The notes under the pieces: generated by a model | Database searches by the model: none | The model's input: only the letters and a program-made list of their open reading frames with translations | Told to the model about the DNA's origin: nothing | Program-made: the position numbers and the translations under genes | Origin: Spongilla lacustris | Lineage: Eukaryota > Porifera > Demospongiae > Spongillida > Spongillidae | Direction: 5' to 3' | Length of the DNA: 64,000 bases | NCBI GenBank assembly: GCA_949361645.1 | Contig: OX442428.1 | Location: 4,704,179-4,768,178, forward strand | In this document: positions 10,455-20,345 of the stretch, one piece after another | Layout: each line of letters begins with the position of its first letter | How positions within the stretch are numbered: the stretch's first letter is position 1

Positions 10455-11169
10455 AACTTTGGGATCGATGTAAGTGTGGCTTGCGTGTGGTTTAGAACAT
10501 AGTTAGTATAACCCCATGGTCTATCCAAAATCAAATCTGGACTTTGCATGTCAGCAAACTGCTGGCCATAGTGAGGGAAGAGGTGGTACTTAACTATTGC
10601 AAACTGTAAAGAATGCTATTGTATCACGTGCCACCACACTATCATCTGAGAGCAGCAAGTTGAGTGTTGAAGGGTTATCATAATGAGCTAGAGAGCATAA
10701 TTAAATCCGTTGGAAAAAAACCACACCTTGGAGAATGTTTCATGATACAAACTGCATGTTGGTTGGTGTTTGAGCACCAGTAACCTATTAAAATTAAATC
10801 TTCCTTTTCAAGTGAGAACTGTTTACAAATCACCTGGAGGCAGCAGGTTGGGTGCAATGAACACAGAAAAGTACATGATATCAAATGGTACTATTATGCC
10901 ACAATGCTTGTAATGAATGCTTTTGTATGCAACCAGTTGATGGGGAAGAGTGCTGCAAGGTGAAATTGCATGCATATCATGTAGAAGTTTTTTCCCCTAT
11001 ACCCATAATCATTTTCCACAGTGGATGTGGTAAACCGATTGGCCAAAAGTGTAAACAATGAAGCACTGATTCGTAATATGGCTGGATGTAATGCAGTTTA
11101 GACACTACTCTAAGTGAAGCATAAAATAGATGTCCCTCATTCTATAGAAGCAAAAGTCGCTAGCGTAGA

Positions 11170-11320
11170 TACCTACATGGCTGAGTAGCTGACTGACTGT
11201 GAGCTAGCCGAGGAGCTGTGTTTTTATATAAAGTGGCAGCAGGACCTATCCTGGACACCACCCGTGGCCTGTATGAGAGGAAGCTGGCCCAAGCCATGGC
11301 TGACTGGAAAAGGGTTAGCA
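11170..11320 (+). pseudogene. LEM-like domain remnant (unit 3)
   Basis: LTDCELAEEL in one frame is followed, after a frameshift and small insertion, by GPILDTTRGLYERKLAQAMA. Together they give a more convincing LEM-type pattern than unit 1. It is disrupted and presumably non-functional. Confidence 0.5.
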
Positions 11321-11909
11321 TCAGAGCAGTGGTGATAGGGAGGATGGGGAACGTGTATTGATGATGGGGAGGGACATTTTTTTCCCCATGTTATCTGTTA
11401 ACCCTCGACCAGCGCTAATTAATATTCATGACGCATGACGTTACGCGGAGGGTTTTTAAATAGAAATGTTCAAATTCGAGTGTACAAACGCTTGCGGGCC
11501 TTTCTCGAACGCGACGCTTCCGATGGTGCTTATTTTTTCGACACAAGTCGAGAAGTGTTTGTTCTAAACGATTTGGGGAATTTGAACGCTACGCGTGTAT
11601 TTACGCTTCTCTGACGTGTTTCGAGTGAGCGTATTTGGAATAGTGAAGCGATGTTCACTATCGAAGGAGCCCTGATACCTCTGTTATGTACGGTAAGTGT
11701 TCACACTAGCGTTCGTGTGTATTTACACGCATTCCCTTTTAGTTTTTTCTAGGGCTGATCAACCACATTCATTGTATAGGCAGCTGGTAAGCTAGATGGT
11801 TCTTCAAACTTCCAGCTGCTAATTAGAAATGGTGACTCAATAATTATATGCATCGCTATTACAGGTAAGAGAAAGGGATGTAACGTATGTAATTCCATAC
11901 CATTATGGT

Positions 11910-14900
11910 GCAACCATGTTCATCCCTTGTGCTATAACCATGTTCCACCCTTGCATCACAACCATGTTCCACCCTTGCATCACAACCATGTTCCACTCTT
12001 GTGTCACAAGCGTGTTTTCCCCCTTGTGCCAGAACCATGTTCGTCCCTTACATCACAACCATGTTCCACCCTTGCATCACAAGCATGTTCCACCCATGTG
12101 TCACAAGCATGTTCCTCCCTTACATCACAACCATGTTCCACCCTTACATCACAACCATGTTCCACCCTTACATCACAACCATGTTACCCCTTGTGCCACA
12201 AGCATGTTCCTCTCTTACATCACAAGCATGTTCCCCTCTTGCGCCACAAGCATGTTCCCTTCTTATGTCACAAACATGTTCCTCCCTTACATTACAAGCA
12301 TGTTCCTCTCTTGTGCCACTAGCATGTTACCCCCTTACGTCACAAGCATATTCCCCTCTTGTGCCACAAGCATGTTACCCCTTACGTCACAAGCATGTTC
12401 CTCCCTTACATCACAAGCATGTTACCCCCTTGTGCCACAAGCATGTTACCCCCTTACGTCACAAGCATGTTCCTCCCTTACATCACAAGCATGTTCCCCT
12501 CTTGTGCCACAAGCATGTTCCCCCCTTACATCACAAGCATGTTCCCCTCTTGTGCCACAAGCATGTTACCCCCTTACGTCACAAGCATGTTCCTCCCTTA
12601 CATCACAAGCATGTTCCCCTCTTGTGCCACAAGCATGTTCCTCCCTTACATCACAAGCATGTTACCCCCTTACGTCACAAGCATGTTCCCCCCTTGTGCC
12701 ACAAGCATGTTACCCCCTTACATCACAAGCATGTTACCCCCTTACATCACAAGCATGTTACCCCCTTACGTCACAAGCATGTTCCCCTCTTGTGCCACAA
12801 GCATGTTCCTCCCTTACGTCACAAGCATGTTCCTCCCTTACATCACAAGCATGTTCCCCCCTTGTGCCACAAGCATGTTACCCCCTTACATCACAAGCAT
12901 GTTACCCCCTTACATCACAAGCATGTTACCCCCTTACGTCACAAGCATGTTCCCCTCTTGTGCCACAAGCATGTTCCCCCTTACGTCACAAGCATGTTCC
13001 CCTCTTGTGCCACAAGCATGTTACCCCCTTACATCACAAGCATGTTCCCCTCTTGTGCCACAAGCATGTTACCCCCTTACGCCACAAGCATGTTACCCCC
13101 TTACGTCACAAGCATGTTCCCCTCTTGTGCCACAAGCATGTTACCCCCTTACGTCACAAGCATGTTCCCCCCTTACATCACAAGCATGTTCCCCCCTTAC
13201 ATCACAAGCATGTTCCCCTCTTGTGCCACAAGCATGTTACCTCCTTACATCACAAGCATGTTCCCCTCTTGTGCCACAAGCATGTTACCCCCTTACGTCA
13301 CAAGCATGTTCCTCCCTTACATCACAAGCATGTTCCCCCCTTGTGCCACAAGCATGTTACCCCCTTACGTCACAAGCATGTTCCTCCCTTACATCACAAG
13401 CATGTTCCCCTCTTGTGCCACTAGCATGTTCCTCCCTTACATCACAAGCATGTTCCCCTCTTGTGCCACAAGCATGTTACCCCCTTACGTCACAAGCATG
13501 TTCCTCCCTTACATCACAAGCATGTTCCCCTCTTGTGCCACAAGCATGTTCCTCCCTTACATCACAAGCATGTTACCCCCTTACGTCACAAGCATGTTAC
13601 CCCCTTACATCACAAGCATGTTACCCCCTTACGTCACAAGCATGTTCCCCTCTTGTGCCACAAGCATGTTCCTCCCTTACGTCACAAGCATGTTCCTCCC
13701 TTACATCACAAGCATGTTCCCCTCTTGTGCCACAAGCATGTTCCCCCCTTACATCACAAGCATGTTCCCCTCTTGTGCCACAAGCATGTTACCCCCTTAC
13801 GCCACAAGCATGTTACCCCCTTACGTCACAAGCATGTTCCCCTCTTGTGCCACAAGCATGTTACCCCCTTACGTCACAAGCATGTTCCCCCCTTACATCA
13901 CAAGCATGTTCCCCCCTTACATCACAAGCATGTTCCCCTCTTGTGCCACAAGCATGTTACCTCCTTACATCACAAGCATGTTCCCCTCTTGTGCCACAAG
14001 CATGTTCCTCCCTTACATCACAAGCATGTTACCCCCTTACGTCACAAGCATGTTACCCCCTTACATCACAAGCATGTTCCTCCCTTACATCACAAGCATG
14101 TTCCCCCCTTGTGCCACAAGCATGTTACCCCCTTACGTCACAAGTATGTTCCTCCCTTACATCACAAGCATGTTCCCCTCTTGTGCCACTAGCATGTTCC
14201 TCCCTTACATCACAAGCATGTTCCCCTCTTGTGCCACAAGCATGTTACCCCCTTACGTCACAAGCATGTTCCTCCCTTACATCACAAGCATGTTCCCCTC
14301 TTGTGCCACAAGCATGTTCCTCCCTTACATCACAAGCATGTTACCCCCTTACGTCACAAGCATGTTCCCCCCTTGTGCCACAAGCATGTTACCCCCTTAC
14401 ATCACAAGCATGTTACCCCCTTACATCACAAGCTTGTTACCCCCTTACGTCACAAGCATGTTCCCCTCTTGTGCCACAAGCATGTTCCTCCCTTACGTCA
14501 CAAGCATGTTCCTCCCTTACATCACAAGCATGTTCCCCCCTTGTGCCACAAGCATGGTACCCCCTTACATCACAAGCATGTTACCCCCTTACATCACAAG
14601 CATGTTACCCCCTTACGTCACAAGCATGTTCCCCTCTTGTGCCACAAGCATGTTCCCCCTTACGTCACAAGCATGTTCCCCTCTTGTGCCACAAGCATGT
14701 TACCCCCTTACATCACAAGCATGTTCCCCTCTTGTGCCACAAGCATGTTACCCCCTTACGTCACAAGCATGTTCCCCTCTTGTGCCACAAGCATGTTACC
14801 CCCTTACATCACAAGCATGTTCCCCACTTGTGCCACAAGCATATTACCCCCTTACATCACAAGCATGTTCCCCTCTTGTGCCACAAGCATGTTACCCCCT

Positions 14901-15285
14901 TACGTCACAAGCATGTTCCTCCCTTACATCACAAGCATGTTCCCCCCTTGTGCCACAAGCATGTTACCCCCTTACATCACAAGCATGTTCCCCTCTTGTG
15001 CCACAAGCATGTTACCCCCTTACGTCACAAGCATGTTCCTCCTTTACATCACATGCAAACATGTTCCCCTCTTGTGCCACAAGCATGTTCCTCCCTTACA
15101 TCACAAGCATGTTCCTCCCTTACATCACAAGCATGTTCCCCTCTTGTGCCACAAGCATGTTACCCCCTTACGTCACAAGCATGTTCCCCCCTTACATCAC
15201 AAGCATGTCCCTCCTTTACATCACAAGCATGTTACCCTCTTGTGCCACAAGCATGTTTCTCCGTTGTGCCACACCACTGTGTGGA
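11910..15285. repeat. 24-bp minisatellite, about 140 units
   Basis: The core is ACAAGCATGTT separated by CT-rich variants. The three main unit types contain CTTACATC, CTTACGTC or CTTGTGCC before the core, and TTCCTCC, TTACCCC or TTCCCCT after it. The order of variants repeats at higher order. For example, the blocks around 13160-13260 recur 720 bp later (30 units), and the rare one-base-short unit near 12972 recurs near 14652 (70 units later). Because 24 is divisible by three and the plus strand lacks stops, all three plus frames appear open for up to 1,157 codons. I do not regard these as genes. Confidence 0.95.
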
Positions 15286-15538
15286 GTGAACTCAGGGATG
15301 CTACCACCAGCACCTTCTCCATTGCACACACCAATGTCACTTTGCATTGCACACACAACCATATCTTCTTCATTACTACATCCTGTACAGCAGCTATGTT
15401 ACATCCATTCATTATTATATTCATCATTTCTATTGCTGTACCACTATTATTCATTACTCCAGGTAGCGCCTTGATGACTTCATCATCAACATTACCATCA
15501 AATTCGTCATCGCTACAGTCACTATCTATGTCCTCCAT
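15221..15538 (-). pseudogene. Probable remnant of a piggyBac transposase N-terminus
   Basis: From ATG 15538 the minus strand reads MEDIDSDCSDDEFDG followed by VDDE, an acidic Ser/Asp-rich start like those of many piggyBac transposases. It sits about 240 bp from the right terminus of a TTAA element and points inwards, the layout expected for the transposase gene. The frame runs into the minisatellite at about 15285, so the catalytic domain is absent. The similarity is compositional, so the call is tentative. Confidence 0.45.
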
Positions 15539-15701
15539 GTATAGGAGGAGGCTGAGGAAGGAACCTGCATCTGGTGATCACCACTACTTTACACCCAAGA
15601 TAGAAGCCACACTATGCATTTTAGTTGTGTAAACAAACTTCGCGCAGCTGCAATTGATTACACACGCCCGCGCTACGCATTTATATTATGCCATCCCGCT
15701 T

Positions 15702-15760
15702 GGCCACTAAAGTGGCCTTTCGCAATGCGCAAGCGCTCGCGTACGGCCACTATAGTGGCC
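15702..15760. repeat. Paired subterminal palindromes at the right end of the piggyBac-like element
   Basis: GGCCACTAAAGTGGCC (15702-15717, one central mismatch to a palindrome) and GGCCACTATAGTGGCC (15745-15760, perfect) are separated by 27 bases. The 634-bp TTAA element has the same arrangement with a different palindrome. These may be transposase-binding sites. Confidence 0.75.
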
Positions 15761-15828
15761 CGTCGCTGTTCGAGGGTTAAAGGTTAACTACCTTATAGTT
15801 CTGACTGGCAATGATTTTTTATATTTAG

Positions 15829-15914
15829 GTCGATACTGGTGGCCTTCGCCAAGAAATTTTCAAGTTGTTTCCAAATCAAGAAGCATAATCTTTTCTATGT
15901 GGAGAGACGGTGAA
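15829..15914 (+). pseudogene. HECT-domain exon, unit 3 (broken)
   Basis: VDTGGLRQEIFKLFPNQEA and then a TAA. The first seven codons of the exon (VTFFGEP region) are deleted after the acceptor, and the exon is split by the insertion at about 15915. The end of the exon (NMPAFQ-like) resumes at about 16196-16226. Confidence 0.65.
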
Positions 15915-16193
15915 AAAATACACTACTAACGAATGAATTGTGACCTACATGTATCCAAAAATATGAAAATACTAATCACACCAAACTTGTACCAGGTGTA
16001 CAACATAACAATAATAAACCATAATAGCTACATAACCACAACTGTGTGCACGTGATGTCATTATGAATAACATTAGTTCTAACCCTCCACATAAAGTGGA
16101 TATAGTGAATTAAATGTTAATGAGCCGGCAACGTTAGGTGTTGTTGTGGCGTGTGGGCGGCGCACAGCGTGCGATGATTAATTAACAATATCA
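15915..16193. other. Unidentified insertion of about 280 bp in array unit 3
   Basis: Compared with units 1 and 2 the exon word GGTGAAG-TT is split here. The inserted stretch starts AAAATACACTACTAACG and ends GATTAATTAACAATATCA. It contains AACCCTCCACATAAAGTGG near 16080, reminiscent of a TTAA-element end. I see no clear terminal repeats or target duplication. Confidence 0.5.
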
Positions 16194-16332
16194 AAGTTTT
16201 TCACTATGAATATGCCAGCATTTCAGGTAGAATTTGCAACTAAAATGTTGGTATCACTTCAAATGTCATAATGCTTGATTTAATACATTTAGACTGAACC
16301 AGACAATGACTTCATATGTCACATTATAGACT

Positions 16333-16634
16333 TATGAGAATGCATGAAACGAACAACACTGTAAGCAATATGGATACATGACATTGGTATATGTAGCAGT
16401 TGACACCATCCTTTGCACAGGGGTTGTACAAGGTCAGAGTACTGGATATAGTTGCCATGGTAACTAAGAAGAACAATATGAGGAAGGTCTTATCTGTAGG
16501 AAGCTGTGGCAATGAATACATCACACATTTATCTTGTCATGGGTGCCATCCTGTGCAAAGGATGGTGTCAACTGCTAAATGTACCATGTCGTGTATCCAT
16601 ATTGCTTACTGTTGTTTGTTTCTTGCATTCTCAT
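16333..16634. mobile_element. Foldback MITE (about 300 bp)
   Basis: The arms 16333-16424 and 16544-16634 are reverse complements. They begin ATGAGAATGCA and share AGCAATATGGATACA and GTTGACACCATCCTTTGCAC. About 120 bp of loop separates them. No transposase is present. Its insertion lies in the tail of array unit 3. Confidence 0.8.
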
Positions 16635-16959
16635 AAAATCATGTATACATATGAATCTATATACGTGTTGAGTGCCTCATTAGGTAATCCAACTGCACTA
16701 ATTTACTAATTTATTAATTTAGTGGAGATGCCCTGTATATAAAAGATTTTAAAAAGTGCACGCACTCATTGCATCAATTGCCACTGTTATTATTATCTTG
16801 GAGATGTCAGAGACTGACATTAACGTATGTTTGATGCATAGTGACCGGGAGTTTATTGTGTGAATGCAAGGAGGACTAATGTCTGCAAGGCAAATCGGAC
16901 ATATTTCTCAGGCATACATCGATAAGGCTTGCAGTTGCATGATATAATACCATTTTTCT

Positions 16960-17990
16960 TCTAGCTGCAACCTCAAGGCATGTGGCTACGATGCAATGTT
17001 ACTCATTGGGTGTTCTTTCCATTGGATAGTGGAGATTTAGACCTTAGCTTTCAGCCCGATTAAGTGCAGCTGCATATGGAAGGATCTAGTCAAGCTGCTG
17101 CAGCTGCATCAAGTTCAGCTTCTGCAATATCTTTGGCTACCAATTCTTTGCTACCAACAGGTAATACAGTTCCTGGTTTGGGGACCAGCCGTCATGCAAC
17201 ACCAAGCAGTGCTGGCAGGGCTCAATGGTCTGGTTCAACTCAGTTGTCCACACCTCCGTTCCTACCATGAAGAAAAAAGGCACATACTCGCTGAAGCCAC
17301 ATTTCTAAGTTGTTGACACGATATATATAGCTACAACAGAAGCTAAAGCAACCAAGCCGTTTATTCTTGTGGCGGTCAAGGATTATGTCGGCGATGAACA
17401 TGTTATAGTAGCAGCAAAATAAAATAATAGAGCGATTTTACGTATATCCATGCATGCAGGTTATAGGTTCTGGAAGTCGAGTGCAAGAAAGATTTATGCT
17501 GTACCCAAGGACGACCTCTGCAGACCAACGATTGCTCAAGCGCCCGCGTGTGAAACAAAGTGATCAAGATGTTCTGACCCTTTTCCATCACTAGGCAGTG
17601 ATATTGACGATCATGACTGTCTAACCGATAAAGAGGTGATAGAAGAATTAGGGAAAGAAATATTAACCATCAGTAGAAAAACAGAAGCTATTTTAGCACT
17701 GTCAAGCGCATCGAGGATTCCTTTTGGCCTGCAGACCCTCTTAAATGACACGTTCAAGTGCTGCATTTGTGCAAGAACTCCGATGAAACCACCTATCTTG
17801 ATGGCACGGTGTTGCAAAACTATCCTGGGGTGCGAGGAATGCGTAATGGAATGTACTCAGGATCGGATGCTATCACAAAGTCATGCCCTCGATGTAGAGC
17901 TGAATGAGGATACGCCGAAAGTCTATTGAAAGTTTTAGGACTTGATGACTTCCTTGTAGGAATCAGGGATCTTAGTAGTCAATAGCCCAG
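16960..17990 (+). pseudogene. RING-like zinc-finger gene remnant
   Basis: The core at 17636-17880 reads an acidic helix (MIEELGKEIL), then LLNDTFKCCICARTPMKPP and ARCCKTILGCEECV. After a frameshift near 17878 comes SCPRCRAE, a stop, and YAESLLKVLGLDDFL, ending at the TAG near 17984. C-x2-C...CC...GC-x2-C...CP-x-C is a RING-like finger found in lineage-expanded proteins of fish, cnidarians and sponges. An Ala/Ser-rich open stretch (17064-17270) and an exon-like piece (VIGSGSRVQERFML at 17461) lie upstream and may be earlier exons. The frameshift and stops suggest a pseudogene. E3-ligase activity would be the family inference only. Confidence 0.6.
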
Positions 17991-18263
17991 CAGTGCACTT
18001 CAGTAATCGTATATATGTCAATGATGCCATGCAGTTCTTTTTATTATCACTATACTCACTTCAATGTTCTGTTGAATGATTTGTATACTCGAGATAGCTG
18101 GTTGGCCAGGCCATGCACGTATGCAGATGTTCTTATATTAGTCAACCTGGGTTGATGGTGCACGGTGGTGGTGGCCGCCATTGCATGATATGCGCTTCGA
18201 GGCCCAGCACTTCATCGCATTGAGTATTTACACGCCTCCTAATACAGCCGGAGATCATATTAC

Positions 18264-18929
18264 AGTGGCGGCGGAAGGGGGAGGGGGGGGGGGGGGAGGC
18301 TGGGGGTGCTCCAGCCCCACCAAATATAGCATAGGGGGTGCTCAGCACCCCTTCCAGCAACATATGTTGTGGTTTCGGATGCGTGACTCAGAAGAGTATT
18401 TATTTGCACGTCTGTCTGTCATGTGTCCTTTCTTGTGACTCACGATGGTGTTATTGCTCTTTGCACGCATTGAAAATCATGAAATGAAGACAGGCTCTAT
18501 TGAACAAATCCTGGGGGAACTGTACTAGTAACAGGTAGACAACAAATTCCAATTCAATCGGATAATGACAGAGGAGTGGAGAATACAGTGGAATTGCCTG
18601 TAGTACCTCAAGCTATTTGTGTCTTAGAAAGGAGAGAGAAAGATGATGAGAAGGAATCGAATGCTATTGTTTCGTTTAGTCAACGTCCCATTATTGACAC
18701 CATTGATCGTGTGGTTCAGAGTTACAGTAACAATGGTGGCCCAATTGATGCCAAAAGCGTTGTGCCTCTAAGTAGAATCCAATGGACAGGGCTTGATCAC
18801 AATAGTTTGCTCTGCGGTGTGTTGTAACAGCCAAATGGAAGCATACCAACCGAAGCAAAAGGAAGTTCTGCAGCAATTTTCTCGAAATTTTATGCCATCA
18901 TGGGACGAAAAATAATGTTTGATTAAAAA
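18264..18929 (+). other. hAT 5' region with one short unassigned ORF
   Basis: Behind the G-rich left end lies an ORF at 18576-18827 (MENTVELPVVPQ...) of 83 codons. I do not recognise it. It could be the disordered N-terminal part of the hAT transposase or unrelated sequence. Confidence 0.3.
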
Positions 18930-20345
18930 GAAACATTCTGCTTATTCTGTTGATATGCTCAAAATCACAATACATTTTCAATCCCTGGATAATGCAGTAA
19001 TGCATTTACATTAAAAGGTTATAGTAACATCAGAAAAGCCCTTGAAGTGTTCCTAATCCATGAGAACTCAAGAGCCACACCAAGAGGCAAAAATGAAATG
19101 GAAATACATTAATCAACCATCTGTTGTACAACTCATCAGTTCTGAAATGGCTCGGCAACAATTGATTCAACGGACTGAACTTTTGCATCAGTTAAATGCT
19201 ATTAAGTTCCTCTTCAGGCAATGCATTGCAATCAGGGAACATTGTGAGAAGAAGGGAATCTGCCCCAATTATTATCTGCTTGGAAGGAGAACAGCGATGC
19301 TGTTAACAATTGGGTTGATGTTGGGAAGTATATGTCACATGACATAGTTAACGAATTAGTCACAATAATGGGCCAAAAGGTACTATATCAAGTACTGTCC
19401 AAAATAAAGCAACAAAAACTTGCATGGTTTTCTATCATTACAGATGAAGCTACTGATGTTAATTATAGAGAACAGCTGAATATATCAATTAGATTATGTA
19501 GATGAAGAATATTGCATCAGTGAAAACTCTATACGTCTGGTTAATCTTCCATATACCTTTGCTGACAGTATTTATAAAGGATATACTTCTGCGATGTGCA
19601 CTCCCGTTGTCTCTCTGTAGGAGACAAGCGAATGATGGAGCTGCTGTCATGAAAAGAATTAGAAACGGTGTTGCTACAAGAATTAAAAATGATGTTCCTC
19701 AAGCACTCCCAGTACATTGCTTTGCACCTTCCTTGAATCTCTGCCTTCAGGATGCTGAAAGGCAAATAAAATTGCTTAGGGATGCTCTTGACATTGTAAG
19801 AGAAATTGTCCAACTTGTCAATCATTCGCCTAAACGTAAGCATCTTTTCTCTGAAAAGGTGCTTGAAAGTGATGGCCCGTCTATTGGACAGAAGCCGCTT
19901 TGTCCAACATGATGGACAGAGCGAGCAGTGGCGATGGAGGCTATTATAAAACAATGCAGCGTTATTATTGAAACCATGGAAGAAGTCCACCAAACTACAC
20001 ATGATGAAATATGGCCTTAAATCTGGAGGTATCATTGCAGCTCTGGTGAAGTCTGAAACATTTTTTTGTTTGCAATTGGGTTATCTACTTTTTGGATGTT
20101 CCGAAAATACATCAAAGGTGTTGCAAGCCAAAGATACAACACTTCGAGACGCTATTACAGCAATTGCAGCGACACAGTCCTTTTACAAACGCCAGAGATC
20201 CAATGAGGCTTATGACAGTTTCTATTATCGTATGTTAGAAAAGTCAAGTGCTTTGGAAATTGGAAAGCCAATTGTACCAAGGTACAGGAAACCACCAAAG
20301 AAATTTGGGGGTGACACGCAGCATAATTTCTTTCAGCTTTTTTTC
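18930..20345 (+). pseudogene. hAT transposase copy A (frame-broken)
   Basis: Pieces of a TTF-type/ZMYM1-like hAT transposase lie in order across three frames. They are a zinc-finger region (NGYSNI..ALEVFL.HE, about 19015-19080), SVVQLISSEMARQQLI (19120), the catalytic start FSIITDEATDVNYREQL (about 19430-19480), LPLSLCRRQANDGAAV (19591-19650), VHCFAPSLNLCLQD (19712) and a segment ending PLCPT-stop-WTERAV (stop at 19910-19912). After this come ETMEEVHQTTHDE and LFGCSENTSKVLQAKDTTL to RYRKPPKKFGGDT. Frameshifts near 19255, 19500 and 19970 and the TGA within PT-WT break the protein. The copy ends at a tandem-duplication junction near 20336. Confidence 0.85.

Larger units (their letters stand above)
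11402..15776 (+). mobile_element. piggyBac-like element (4,375 bp) carrying a large minisatellite
   Basis: The element begins CCCTCGACCAGCG and ends with the reverse complement of CCCTCGAACAGCG (12 of 13 bases), flanked by TTAA on both sides (11398-11401, 15777-15780). Unit 2 of the host array shows the empty site CTGTTAAAGGTTAAC at 9226-9240, which proves the insertion and the TTAA duplication. TTAA targets and CCC-starting 13-bp ends are the hallmarks of piggyBac. The right end carries two 16-bp palindromes and, on the minus strand, an acidic ORF start compatible with a piggyBac transposase N-terminus. The interior is a 24-bp-period satellite, so the element is non-autonomous. Confidence 0.85.
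10455..16332 (+). repeat. Tandem array unit 3, split by two insertions
   Basis: Third copy of the unit. It is collinear with unit 1 to 11401, where a TTAA element (11402-15776) interrupts it. It resumes at AAAGGTTAACTACCTTATAG (15779), is interrupted again at about 15915-16193, and continues to about 16332. Removing the insertions restores the unit order. Confidence 0.85.

Noticed and set aside
11910..15285. CRISPR-like repeat array
   Set aside because: The 24-bp units abut without unique spacers, and the context is eukaryotic.
11916..15632. Long overlapping plus-strand ORFs (up to 1,157 codons)
   Set aside because: They are a by-product of a 24-bp repeat without stops in three frames. All three frames are equally open, and the peptides are simple 8-residue repeats.
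18142..18438. ORFs through the G run near 18280
   Set aside because: Low-complexity translation across a hAT terminal G-rich region, with no motif.
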